From Methylohalobius crimeensis 10Ki (GTDB lineage Bacteria; Pseudomonadota; Gammaproteobacteria; Methylococcales; Methylothermaceae), in contig NZ_ATXB01000001.1 of NCBI RefSeq assembly GCF_000421465.1, forward strand, positions 1,612,001 to 1,676,000: a DNA stretch of 64,000 nucleotides. Direction: 5' to 3'. The position numbers were made by a program, and so were the translations under genes. The notes under the pieces were generated by a model. That model saw only the letters and a list, made by a program, of their open reading frames with translations, searched no databases and was not told the DNA's origin. This document shows, piece after piece, positions 8,880 through 17,322 of the stretch (the first letter of the stretch is position 1; the number at the start of each line of letters is the position of its first letter).

Positions 8880-10088
8880 ATGAGCCGTAAGCCACCTAGT
8901 ATCCTGGTTTTATCCAGTTTATTTCCTTCATCGGCCCGCCCTCAAGCCGGGCTGTTCATCCGCGAGCGGATGTTTCGGGTGGCTGAGAAATTGCCTCTAC
9001 AAGTGATTTCTCCCCAGCCTTGGTTTCCGGGTCAAGCATTGATCCGATGGATGCGACCGCATTTTCGCCCCCCGGCTCCCGCTTTTCAGAAACAGCAGGG
9101 GATTTCCGTTTACTATCCCAAGTTTATTTCCGTTCCAGGCTATTTCAAGGGGTGGGACGGGTTTTTCATGGCTGCAGCGTGCGGGCCTTTACTTAAAAGA
9201 ATACAGAAAACTTCGGGGTTTGATTTGATCGACGCCCATTTTGCTTATCCGGACGGCTATGCCGCTGTTCAATTGGGTCGGCGTTTCAACGTCCCGGTTA
9301 CCGTCACTTTGCGAGGTACCGAAGTCCCCTTGTCCAGAGATCCGATTCGGCGCGAAAAGATTTTAAAGGCGCTCGACGGGGCCAGCCGGGTGTTTTCGGT
9401 TTCCGAATCGCTGAAAAACCATGCGGTGTCGATGGGGGTGGAAGCGGAGAAGATCGAAGTGGTGGGTAATGGTGTGGATACCGAAAAGTTTTATCCCTTG
9501 CCCCGTGATAAAGCACGCCGGGAATTGAAGATTCCGCAAAATGCACAGGTTCTGATCACCGTGGGGGCACTGGTGCCGCGCAAAGGGCAGCAACGGGTTA
9601 TCGAAATTTTGCCGTTTTTATTGCGGAAATATCCCGATTTGCTGTACTTGGTGGTGGGCGGCGCTAGTCCGGAAGGGGATATGACCGAATCATTGCAGGC
9701 GCAGGTGATGCGGTTGGGGCTGGAAAAGCATGTGCGTTTTTTGGGACCGCTGCCGCCGGAAAGGCTGAAACGCTCTCTTTCGGCAGCCGATGTGTTCGTT
9801 CTAGCTACTGCCAACGAAGGCTGGGCCAACGTTTTTCTGGAGGCGATGGCTTGTGGCCTGCCGGTTATCACCACGGAGGTAGGGGGGAATCGAGAGGTGG
9901 TCTGTCGGGATGATCTGGGCACCATAATTCCATTGAGCGACGCCGATGCGCTGAAGAGAGCCATAGATGGAGCCATGCGGAAGAAATGGAACCGTGATGC
10001 GCTTATTGCCTATGCCGCTGATAACGACTGGAATAAACGGGTTGTTCAATTGGTGCGGATGTTCAACGAATTGACGGGAGGCGAATGA
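8880..10088 (+). CDS. glycosyltransferase family 4
   Basis: About 402 residues. GT-B fold signatures: SLFPSSARPQAGLFIRERM at the start (colanic acid transferase-like N-terminus), HAFAYPDGYAA-like acceptor region (DAHFAYPDGYAA), VVGNGVDTEKFYP, GALVPRKGQ and NEGWANVFLEAMACGLPVI. I prefer the ATG at 8880; a TTG at 8862 is also in frame, with TAGGA upstream, and cannot be excluded. The end overlaps the ATG of the O-ligase. It probably takes part in repeat-unit assembly; the specific sugar is unknown. Confidence 0.85.
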   Translation: MSRKPPSILVLSSLFPSSARPQAGLFIRERMFRVAEKLPLQVISPQPWFPGQALIRWMRPHFRPPAPAFQKQQGISVYYPKFISVPGYFKGWDGFFMAAACGPLLKRIQKTSGFDLIDAHFAYPDGYAAVQLGRRFNVPVTVTLRGTEVPLSRDPIRREKILKALDGASRVFSVSESLKNHAVSMGVEAEKIEVVGNGVDTEKFYPLPRDKARRELKIPQNAQVLITVGALVPRKGQQRVIEILPFLLRKYPDLLYLVVGGASPEGDMTESLQAQVMRLGLEKHVRFLGPLPPERLKRSLSAADVFVLATANEGWANVFLEAMACGLPVITTEVGGNREVVCRDDLGTIIPLSDADALKRAIDGAMRKKWNRDALIAYAADNDWNKRVVQLVRMFNELTGGE

Positions 10089-11419
10089 TGGGGTTGCCCT
10101 TGCGTGACGTTTTCGTCACTTTGGTTGTCTTTGCTTCCCTGCCGTTCATTTTAAAGCGGCCGGAAATCGGAATTCTGATGTGGGCATGGTTGGGTTATTT
10201 GAATCCGCATAAGCTTTCCTGGGAATTCGCTCATGATTTCCCTTATGCTCAAATCGTTGCTTTGACGACGATGTTTGCTCTGTTGCTCTCGAAAGAGCCC
10301 AAGAAAATCCCGTGGACGGCAGAGACGATCCTATTGCTCGTTTTTACATTGTGGATGTTTGTAACCACTTTGTTCTCTCTGTTTCCCGATCTGGCTTGGG
10401 AGCAGTGGGACAAGGTTTGGAAAATCCAACTGATGACTTTCGTGAGCATGATGATCATGACTACCCGCTGGCGGATTCTGGCTTGGGTATGGGTGATAGC
10501 GCTATCTTTAGGCTTCTATGGATTCAAAGGAGGGGTTTTTACGATACTGACGGGCGGTGCGTATGCTGTTTATGGTCCGGAAGGGACTTTTATCGGTGGG
10601 AACAATGAAATCGGTTTGGCGTTGATTATGACGATTCCACTGCTGCGTTACTGTCAATTGAACGTCGAAAAAATGTGGGTCAAGCACCTGCTTTTGATGG
10701 GCATACTTTTGTGTTTAATTGCGGTGGTGGGTACCCAATCTCGGGGTGCTTTTTTGGGTGTCGCGGCAATGTCGCTGTTTTTGATCAGAAACAGCCGTCA
10801 TACCTGGACCCTTCTCCTTTTTTTGCTGATCGCACTTCCGCTTATTTATGTCTTCATGCCCGAACCCTGGCATGAGCGAATGGCAAGTATTAAGAACTTT
10901 GAACAAGATGCTTCCGCCATGGGACGAATCAACTCTTGGTGGATGGCTTTCTATCTGGCCAAGGATCAATTTTTCGGTGGCGGATTCGAGTGCTTTAAAG
11001 CGCCTACGTTTGCCATGTATGCACCTATTCCGGGAGATGTTCACGATGCCCACAGTATTTACTTCGAAGTGCTGGGAGAGCATGGTTTCATCGGCTTGGC
11101 TTTGTTTTTAGCCATCGGGTACAGCGCTTGGCGCAGTTGTCGATGGATAATGCGGAAAACCAAAAAACGGGAAGACCTGAAGTGGATTTACGATCTTGCT
11201 TCTATGCTCCAGGTCAGTTTAGTCGGGTACGCCGCTTCCGGAGCGTTTTTGGGTCTGGCTTATTTCGACCTTTATTACAATTTGATTGCGCTGATTGTGT
11301 TGGCCAAGGTGATCGCACGAAAGGAATTGCTAGAGCAACCGGTAGAGGAGCGTGAATCCGGAACGGTTCCGAAAGTGCGTCCTTTCATAGTGGGGGTGCG
11401 ACGCGAAGGGCATCCTTAA
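10085..11419 (+). CDS. XrtA-associated O-ligase/polymerase (TIGR03097-type)
   Basis: 444-residue polytopic inner-membrane protein of the Wzy/WaaL superfamily; the N-terminus (PFILKRPEIGILMWAWLGYL, then NPHKLSWEFA) is typical of the putative O-glycosylation ligase tied to exosortase A. About ten hydrophobic spans are visible, with a large periplasmic loop near residues 255-340 (PEPWHERMASI, DVHDAHSIYFEVLGEHG). It may polymerise or transfer the glycan to protein or lipid. The start overlaps the preceding stop, and the end overlaps the convergent asparagine-synthetase-like gene by 4 bp. Confidence 0.88.
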   Translation: MMGLPLRDVFVTLVVFASLPFILKRPEIGILMWAWLGYLNPHKLSWEFAHDFPYAQIVALTTMFALLLSKEPKKIPWTAETILLLVFTLWMFVTTLFSLFPDLAWEQWDKVWKIQLMTFVSMMIMTTRWRILAWVWVIALSLGFYGFKGGVFTILTGGAYAVYGPEGTFIGGNNEIGLALIMTIPLLRYCQLNVEKMWVKHLLLMGILLCLIAVVGTQSRGAFLGVAAMSLFLIRNSRHTWTLLLFLLIALPLIYVFMPEPWHERMASIKNFEQDASAMGRINSWWMAFYLAKDQFFGGGFECFKAPTFAMYAPIPGDVHDAHSIYFEVLGEHGFIGLALFLAIGYSAWRSCRWIMRKTKKREDLKWIYDLASMLQVSLVGYAASGAFLGLAYFDLYYNLIALIVLAKVIARKELLEQPVEERESGTVPKVRPFIVGVRREGHP

Positions 11420-13206
11420 TGGTGCTCAAACCATTGAGCCCACATCATCAGGATCCAAATTATCACCCCGTAATAGGAAGCATGCCGGCTTTGATGGGCT
11501 TGTTTCAGGTTGTGCAAATAGTTTTTTCGGATAATTCCGGAAAGCGAGCGGTGTTCCAGGCTCGTATAGGCGAGTTCCTGGAGTTTGGAGTCCGATTGCA
11601 ACCATACGCCGAACGGAAGGCCGAATCCATGCTTCCTTTTATTAAGAGTTTCGGGAGGGAGAAAGTCCTGCCAGGTCCGGCGATAAAAAGAGCGCAGTTC
11701 GAAGCCGCGCATTAGCAGGCGGTCGGGAATTCGGGGAGCTGCACGAATCAACGGATCCTGCAGCATGGGATAGTTGACGTCCATTCCGGACAAATGACAC
11801 ATGCGATTGACTTTGCGCAAATCGTTATCGGCCAGGGTGATTTTCCAGTCCAGCCAAAGCATGCACTTGAGCATGGTTGCGTCGGGGCGGCGATAGATTT
11901 CCTGCAAGTGCTCCAGGGGCCAACCGGAATTGACGGAAGCTAAGAACTCGGATTCGAAGACCTCGGCAAGCGGAGTGCGATGGAGAAAATTATAGGTTTC
12001 CATGCGTTCCGGCATGGGAACTTTTGCTTGATCCACATAGCTTTTGACCTTGCCCATGAAAGGAGGATTCAAAGCGACAAAAGGCTCGATCATGCGGTTC
12101 CGCAACCAATGGGGAAGCCGTTCGTACCAAGCGAATAATGCTTGTTTGGCATAACGGGCGTTGCCGGCAAATAGTTCGTCGCCGCCGTCGCCGGCCAGTA
12201 GATGCGTTTTCCCGTGATCGCGGGCGAGCCGGGCGCAGTAGTAGGTGGGGACGGCGGAGGCGTTGCCGAACGGCTCGTCGTAGAATGCGGCGATTTTCGG
12301 GACAGCTGCCACGACATCTTGCGGTGTGACGTAATATTCGTGCAAAGGGACGCCGAAATGGCGTGCGCTGGCCCGAGCGTATTCCATTTCATCATAGCCT
12401 TCGGCGGCAAAGCCGATGGAAAAGGCTTCGGCGGAATCGGGTGCCAGTTCCTTGAACAAGCCAGTGACGGTAGAGCTGTCCAGGCCACCGCTCAGAAAGG
12501 CGCCAGTGGTGGCGGGATGCTCAAGGCTAAGATCGACCGATCGTTTGAGAGCGTTGCGCAAGGCCAGCGCCAACTCCGGTTCAGCACGAGAATCGTTCTG
12601 AAAGCAGGGTTGCCAGTAAAATCCGCTTTCCAGCTTCCCGTCGCGACAACGAAGATATTGCCCCGGAAGCAGTTTGTGGATATCTCGATAAATCGACAAA
12701 GGGGCCGGGATCATATGAAAATACAAGTAGGCGAACAGCGCCTGAGGATCGGATTCAGCGTCAATAGTGGGGTGGCGTCGCAGGGTCCCGAGATCATCGG
12801 CAAACAAGAGTCCTCCGGGAACTTGAGCGTAGGCAAGAGGAGCGACACCCATTCTGTCGATGGCAAGCAGTCCCTCCCCGTGTTCTCGATCATAGAGCGC
12901 CAGGGCGAAGCTGCCGCCGATTTGTTCCAATGTCGCGAGCCCTTTTTCCTCGTACAAACGAGCCAACAGAGAGGCATCGCCATCCCGGGCAGCCTTCGTC
13001 GCCAGATCGGAGGTTTGCCAACGAGGATGACCGGTTATGAGTGCGCTGATCGGCCCGGCGGATCCGGTTCGACCAGCCTGGGCCGAGGCCAATGCGAACT
13101 CTTGGTGAATATTATGTTCGGGCCGTTCTCCCAGCATGGCGTTAAGCACTTCAACTGGGCTAAGCTTGGAAGAATTGGAACCGAACCATCCGGCGATATC
13201 GTACAT
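11416..13206 (-). CDS. asparagine synthetase-like protein lacking the Cys2 nucleophile
   Basis: 596 residues on the opposite strand to its neighbours. The domain plan is that of AsnB: a glutaminase-like N-terminus (MYDIAGWFG, where functional enzymes start MCGIAG), then a synthetase domain with FLSGGLDSSTVTG (PP-loop) and LLAGDGGDELFAGN. Residue 2 is Tyr (TAC), one base from Cys (TGC), so glutamine hydrolysis at the usual site should be lost; free ammonia or another nucleophile would be needed. A polysaccharide-modifying amide synthetase is more likely than asparagine synthesis. Only 29 bp separate it from the divergent sulfotransferase gene, so promoters would overlap. Confidence 0.82.
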   Translation of the reverse strand: MYDIAGWFGSNSSKLSPVEVLNAMLGERPEHNIHQEFALASAQAGRTGSAGPISALITGHPRWQTSDLATKAARDGDASLLARLYEEKGLATLEQIGGSFALALYDREHGEGLLAIDRMGVAPLAYAQVPGGLLFADDLGTLRRHPTIDAESDPQALFAYLYFHMIPAPLSIYRDIHKLLPGQYLRCRDGKLESGFYWQPCFQNDSRAEPELALALRNALKRSVDLSLEHPATTGAFLSGGLDSSTVTGLFKELAPDSAEAFSIGFAAEGYDEMEYARASARHFGVPLHEYYVTPQDVVAAVPKIAAFYDEPFGNASAVPTYYCARLARDHGKTHLLAGDGGDELFAGNARYAKQALFAWYERLPHWLRNRMIEPFVALNPPFMGKVKSYVDQAKVPMPERMETYNFLHRTPLAEVFESEFLASVNSGWPLEHLQEIYRRPDATMLKCMLWLDWKITLADNDLRKVNRMCHLSGMDVNYPMLQDPLIRAAPRIPDRLLMRGFELRSFYRRTWQDFLPPETLNKRKHGFGLPFGVWLQSDSKLQELAYTSLEHRSLSGIIRKNYLHNLKQAHQSRHASYYGVIIWILMMWAQWFEHH

Positions 13207-13235
13207 CGGGTAATCCTTTTCAATAGGGGAGTTTC

Positions 13236-14156
13236 ATGAGGGAGCTTGAAGAGAAAGTGTATAAGACAGTGGCATATTATCAAGCCAAAGCGTTGCATAT
13301 AGCCCGCGGAATATGGTTCGATGTGGCCGCCCCAATCGTCAAACAACCGGTATTCGTCGTCGGCTGCAGCCGTGCCGGCACCACATTGGTCTACAAAACG
13401 CTTTCCGAATCCTCCCGACTGGGATCCTTGCAGAAGGAAACTCACGATTTTTGGGCGAACTTGCATCCCCCCGAGGAACGTCACTGGGACAGTCATGGCG
13501 TCCCGCCGGAATGCGCCGCCGAGAGTGATCGGCGGCAAGTGGCCCGGCTTTTTTATAGTCGCACCGGACAATGCCGTTTCGTCGACAAGAACAACCAAAA
13601 TGGTTTATCCATTCCCTATTTGCTACGCTTGTTTCCCGATGCGTTTTTCGTCTACGTCAAACGTAATCCCGGTGACAACATTCATTCTTTAATCGAAGGA
13701 TGGAAGCGGGCGGAAGTCTTCGGGACCTGGTCCGATCGGCTGCCGGAAAGGGTGAATATAGAAGCCGGTCGCTTTCAGCGTTGGTGTTTTTTTCTGCCCC
13801 TCGGCTGGCGCGCCTATCGGGATACCTCCATCGAAGAGGTCTGTGCGTTTCAGTACCGGGAAATGAATGCCTCCATTCTGGAGGCTCGTTCTTTGGTAGC
13901 CCAGGACCGTTGGTGCGAGTTGTTCTACGAGGATATTCTCGATGATCCGATAGAGGCTTTTTCCACCGTTTTTGCTCATTGCCGGGTTCCGTTCGACGAC
14001 CATCTGCGGCGGCATTCCGGGGAGGTGCTGCAAAAACCTTATAATGCCTTTTCCAGGATCGGAAAGGATAAATGGAAAGCGACCCTCAACCGGGAAAAGA
14101 TCGAGCGAGTATTGCCAACTGTACAAACCGTCGCCGGAAAGATGGGCTATTCGTAA
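13236..14156 (+). CDS. sulfotransferase-family protein
   Basis: 306 residues with a clear PAPS-binding P-loop near residue 36 (VVGCSRAGTTLVYKTL) and a downstream FVYVKRNPGDNIHSLIEGW segment fitting the 3'-phosphate loop. A GGGGAG ribosome site lies 4 bp before the ATG. It probably sulfates a glycan of this locus (inference). A decayed second copy of its last 57 codons lies at 15494-15667 (the protein ends GKMGYS here and ERMGY there). The stop overlaps the start of the next glycosyltransferase (TAATG). Confidence 0.75.
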   Translation: MRELEEKVYKTVAYYQAKALHIARGIWFDVAAPIVKQPVFVVGCSRAGTTLVYKTLSESSRLGSLQKETHDFWANLHPPEERHWDSHGVPPECAAESDRRQVARLFYSRTGQCRFVDKNNQNGLSIPYLLRLFPDAFFVYVKRNPGDNIHSLIEGWKRAEVFGTWSDRLPERVNIEAGRFQRWCFFLPLGWRAYRDTSIEEVCAFQYREMNASILEARSLVAQDRWCELFYEDILDDPIEAFSTVFAHCRVPFDDHLRRHSGEVLQKPYNAFSRIGKDKWKATLNREKIERVLPTVQTVAGKMGYS

Positions 14157-15247
14157 TGAGGAAAATAAAAATTTGCTATCTATCCGAAAGTGCGGGAGAT
14201 TGGGGCGGAGCCAGTCGAGTGCTGTTTACCAATCTAAAGAATTTAGATAAAGAGAGATTTGAGCCATGGGTGCTTTTACCGAAAGAAGGTCCCATTGTAA
14301 ATGATTTGGATCGCTGGGGGGTAAACTATCACTTCTGGGGGAAGCTGACCGAACCGGTCGATTACGGCTTTTATCTCAAAAATTGTTTCCGGTTCGCCCT
14401 CTTTCTCAGGAAGCATCGGTTTGAAATTGTGCATTCCAATCACATTTATTGGCGTTCGGCCGAAATTCTCGCCGCGAAGCTTATGAAGGTGCCGATCGTC
14501 ACTCATTATCACGTAGTCGTCAGGAAAGCGGGTCCCTTTGTCAAGCTGTCTCGCTTAATCATAGCGAATTCCAACTATACCGCTCGGGCATCCAAGCCGG
14601 ATCAAGTAAGCAAAAAAGTCATCTACAATCCGATCGAATTGGACCGATTTGATCGAGGGCATCCCATTCGGCGTGAATTGGGTGTTGAGGAGGACGATAC
14701 GGTTGTTTCCTTCATTGGCCAAATTAAAAAAATCAAGGGAGTGGATTCATTCATTCGGATGGCGAAGGAGCTGAGTCTGCGAAAGCCCGGGACAAAGTTT
14801 CTAATCGTTGGGGAATGCAGACGAGGACAGGGCGATTATACCGAGCAAGCATTGCTTGCCGAGATCGGAGGACACCCCGACATCCTTTACCTGGGCCGGC
14901 GAGAGGATGTGGAAAATATCTACCATAGTTCCGATATTCTGGTCATGCCATCGCGCTGGGACGAACCTTTCGGGTTGATCAATATCGAGGCGGGGGCCTG
15001 CCGTAAGCCGATCGTGAGTACTCGCGTGGGAGGGATACCGGAAATCATCGAACATGGCCGCAACGGGTTCTTGGTGGAAAGAGCTGATATGCATGCCCTC
15101 CTAGACAGAGTCATGCAGCTGATTGACGATCCCGATCTGCGCCGCCGGATGGGGCAGACAGGAAGAGAAAAAGTGGAACGGGAATTTACGACCAAACCCG
15201 TTAGAGAGCTGGAGCAAACCTATCTGGAACTGTTGGCTCATGGATAG
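14156..15247 (+). CDS. glycosyltransferase family 4
   Basis: 363 residues from the ATG at 14156, which shares a base with the previous stop. The N-terminus ICYLSESAGDWGGASRVLF and the donor domain (VIYNPIELDRFDRG, VSFIGQIKKIKGVDSF, PSRWDEPFGLINIEAGACRKPIV) are those of GT4 enzymes. An earlier in-frame start inside the sulfotransferase is unlikely, because the 28 extra residues lack family character. The sugar and linkage are unknown. It is translationally coupled to the sulfotransferase. Confidence 0.87.
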   Translation: MRKIKICYLSESAGDWGGASRVLFTNLKNLDKERFEPWVLLPKEGPIVNDLDRWGVNYHFWGKLTEPVDYGFYLKNCFRFALFLRKHRFEIVHSNHIYWRSAEILAAKLMKVPIVTHYHVVVRKAGPFVKLSRLIIANSNYTARASKPDQVSKKVIYNPIELDRFDRGHPIRRELGVEEDDTVVSFIGQIKKIKGVDSFIRMAKELSLRKPGTKFLIVGECRRGQGDYTEQALLAEIGGHPDILYLGRREDVENIYHSSDILVMPSRWDEPFGLINIEAGACRKPIVSTRVGGIPEIIEHGRNGFLVERADMHALLDRVMQLIDDPDLRRRMGQTGREKVEREFTTKPVRELEQTYLELLAHG

Positions 15248-15257
15248 CAAGGTGGAG

Positions 15258-15299
15258 ATGAAGATACTTTTCTCTCATCGTGCCGACGGAATGACTTGA
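15258..15299 (+). pseudogene. 5' stub of a lost glycosyltransferase gene
   Basis: A good ribosome site (AAGGTGGAG) precedes an ATG encoding MKILFSHRADGMT followed by a stop. ILFSHR at the extreme N-terminus is a common opening of GT4 glycosyltransferases, so this may be the surviving start of a deleted gene. The match is short, so the call is tentative; its position at the head of two further remnants supports it. Confidence 0.4.
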
Positions 15300-15302
15300 T
15301 AA

Positions 15303-15470
15303 ATGGCGATCCTGGACCATTTATCATCAAAATGCCGCTCTGCAGCGCCAAGAATCAAAAGCGCTCGAGGACCGACCCTGGCTTTTCCGGTCCTGATCAT
15401 CGAAAGCGACGATTGGGGGCCGGGATCCGATGAAGAAGCCCGGGCATTGGATGCCGTTCGCGCCCTGTAA
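15303..15470 (+). pseudogene. truncated paralogue of the NodB-like gene (N-terminal fragment)
   Basis: An ATG-started frame of 55 codons ends at TAA. Its last 29 residues (FPVLIIESDDWGPGSDE, then EARALDAVRAL) are nearly the same as residues 17-44 of the intact protein at 16279-17322 (YPVLIIESDDWGPGSDE, then QSHALEAIRAV). The rest of the gene is missing. Together with the next remnant this marks an old duplicated block that has collapsed by deletion. Confidence 0.8.
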
Positions 15471-15493
15471 AAAAATTTAAGGATCGAAACCGT

Positions 15494-15667
15494 TGTCAGC
15501 TACCCTTCGATGCGCATTTGCGCCGCCACTGCGGGGAGGTCCTGCAAAATCCTTACAATGCCTTTTCGAAAGTCGGCAGGGATAAATGGAAGACGAGTGC
15601 CAATCGGGAAAAAATCGAAGGAGTCTTGCCGAAAGTGCAAGCGGTTGCCGAGCGGATGGGGTATTGA
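15494..15667 (+). pseudogene. sulfotransferase C-terminal fragment (paralogue of 13236-14156)
   Basis: 57 codons plus stop: CQLPFDAHLRRHCGEVLQNP, then YNAFSKVGRDKWKT and VQAVAERMGY. The intact upstream gene ends CRVPFDDHLRRHSGEVLQKP, YNAFSRIGKDKWKA and VQTVAGKMGYS. Homology begins abruptly at the Cys and there is no start or P-loop, so the 5' four-fifths is gone. The divergence is moderate, so the duplication is not recent. Confidence 0.85.
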
Positions 15668-15707
15668 TAACCTACTATTATATAACACCTTTGTGGAGAC
15701 CGCTTCA

Positions 15708-16271
15708 ATGGTTGCCAATCTGCATGAAAAACGCTGGACCTACAAGGACTACCTTCGCCTTGAGGATAACAGACGTTATGAAATCATTGAAGGAGAATTA
15801 CGCGACATGACTCCCGCCCCCTCCATAGAACATCAATGGTGTTCCCGCAATCTGGAGTTTCTGCTCTTGGAATATGCGCGCCGCCACCAATGGGGATACG
15901 TATTCGATGCCCCCGTTGACGTGATCCTGGACGAAGCAAACGTGGTCCAGCCGGATATCGTTCTGGTCAGAGAAGCGCGCCGGGATATCATCCGGGAGCG
16001 GGGCATCTTCGGAGCACCCGATGGGGTAGTGGAAATCATCTCACCTTCCTCGGTCCATTACGACTACATAGTGAAGAAGGAGCTGTACGAAGGCTTCGGG
16101 GTGGCCGAATACTGGATCGTCGATCCGGCCAATCGCTCGGTTGAAGTGCTGGGGCTGGAGGAAGGGCATTATCGATCGGTCTGTTTTGTCAGCGAAGCGG
16201 GGGAAGTGACATCCCAACTCTTGGCGGAGTTTAAACTAAGTCATCAGGCAATTTTCGAGCGGGGCATGTAG
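15708..16271 (+). CDS. Uma2-family (DUF820) PD-(D/E)XK nuclease-fold protein
   Basis: 187 residues from the ATG at 15708. Family hallmarks: YEIIEGELRDMTPAPS near residue 25, VVQPDIVLVRE near 83, GVVEIISPSS near 105 and AEYWIVDPANRSVEVL near 140. These give the D...E-x-S/K arrangement of the PD-(D/E)XK fold. The cellular role of Uma2 proteins is not established; many are scattered as orphan genes in multicellular or methylotrophic bacteria. It sits between decayed gene fragments and a NodB-like gene and is probably a passenger rather than part of glycan synthesis. Confidence 0.8.
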   Translation: MVANLHEKRWTYKDYLRLEDNRRYEIIEGELRDMTPAPSIEHQWCSRNLEFLLLEYARRHQWGYVFDAPVDVILDEANVVQPDIVLVREARRDIIRERGIFGAPDGVVEIISPSSVHYDYIVKKELYEGFGVAEYWIVDPANRSVEVLGLEEGHYRSVCFVSEAGEVTSQLLAEFKLSHQAIFERGM

Positions 16272-16278
16272 TAGCCAG

Positions 16279-17322
16279 ATGGGATTGCGGGGACGTTTTC
16301 ATGCCGCCCGGGCACCGGTCTTGAAGTATCCGGTTCTGATCATCGAAAGCGACGATTGGGGACCGGGATCCGACGAACAATCCCATGCGTTGGAAGCCAT
16401 TCGCGCCGTATTAGTGAAGCATAGGGACAAAACTGATCGACATCCGGTCATGACCATCGGGGTACTGCTTTCAATTCCCGATGCCGAGGCCATCGTGGCC
16501 TCCGACCGTTATCACTTCCGGTCTCTTCAAGAATCCCGATATCGCTCCATCGTTGAAACCCTTATGGCAGGGGAGAGAGAAGGAGTGTTCGATCTTCAGT
16601 TGCACGGAATGGCCCATTTCTGGCCGGCCAATTTCATGGCGGCTCGGAATCGAGAGAAAGCGGTCGCCAGTTGGTTGTCGGAGGACGGTTGGCGGACGGA
16701 AAGGTTGCCCGCTTGGCTGCAGAGCCGGTGGATCGATGCCGCCTCGCTTCCTTCCCGATCCCTGCCCGTCGATCAGATTCGCTCGGCGGTGCGAGAAGAA
16801 GTTGAATGTTTCGAACACTGTTTCGGCCGCCGACCCCAAGTGGTGGTCCCTCCTACTTTCGTTTGGGATGCTCAGGTGGAAAAAATCTATGCCGATGCCG
16901 GGATAAAGGTCCTGATTACGCCGGGACGACGTTATGCGGGACGGGACCGGGAAGGCCGCTTGACCGCACCGGAGCGAAGTTTTTTCGATGGCGAGCTTCT
17001 CTCCTGCGGATTGCGGGCGTTGGTGCGGGATGTATATTTCGAGCCTTCCCTCGGCCATCGATCCGACCAAATATTCGAAGCCATTGCCAGAAAATGGCGG
17101 CGGGGCCAACCGGCCTTATTGGAAACCCACCGCTTCAATTTCCTGGACGGCCAACTCAACTCATCGCTTGACGCACTCGAGGCGCTGTTAGAAGGGGCGT
17201 TGACACGATTCCCTGATATACGCTTCATGTCTTCTTATCAACTGGCCACAGGCATAACGGATTTCCCTTCTGTTTCGCCTCTGCATCGCATTCGAACTGC
17301 CTGGAGGCGATTGCGTTCATGA
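16279..17322 (+). CDS. NodB-like polysaccharide deacetylase-superfamily protein
   Basis: 347 residues. The NodB fold is suggested by LIIESDDWGPGSD (Asp25-Asp26 as the metal/base pair), DLQLHGMAHFWP (His109 and His113 as metal ligands), VVPPTFVWDAQ and a late LLETHRFNF. The arrangement matches carbohydrate esterase/deacetylase-like proteins, but the motifs deviate from classic TFDDG/SHTxxH, so the substrate may be unusual. No signal peptide is seen, implying a cytoplasmic location. It overlaps the downstream GT2 by ATGA. A truncated paralogue lies at 15303-15470. Confidence 0.6.
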   Translation: MGLRGRFHAARAPVLKYPVLIIESDDWGPGSDEQSHALEAIRAVLVKHRDKTDRHPVMTIGVLLSIPDAEAIVASDRYHFRSLQESRYRSIVETLMAGEREGVFDLQLHGMAHFWPANFMAARNREKAVASWLSEDGWRTERLPAWLQSRWIDAASLPSRSLPVDQIRSAVREEVECFEHCFGRRPQVVVPPTFVWDAQVEKIYADAGIKVLITPGRRYAGRDREGRLTAPERSFFDGELLSCGLRALVRDVYFEPSLGHRSDQIFEAIARKWRRGQPALLETHRFNFLDGQLNSSLDALEALLEGALTRFPDIRFMSSYQLATGITDFPSVSPLHRIRTAWRRLRS

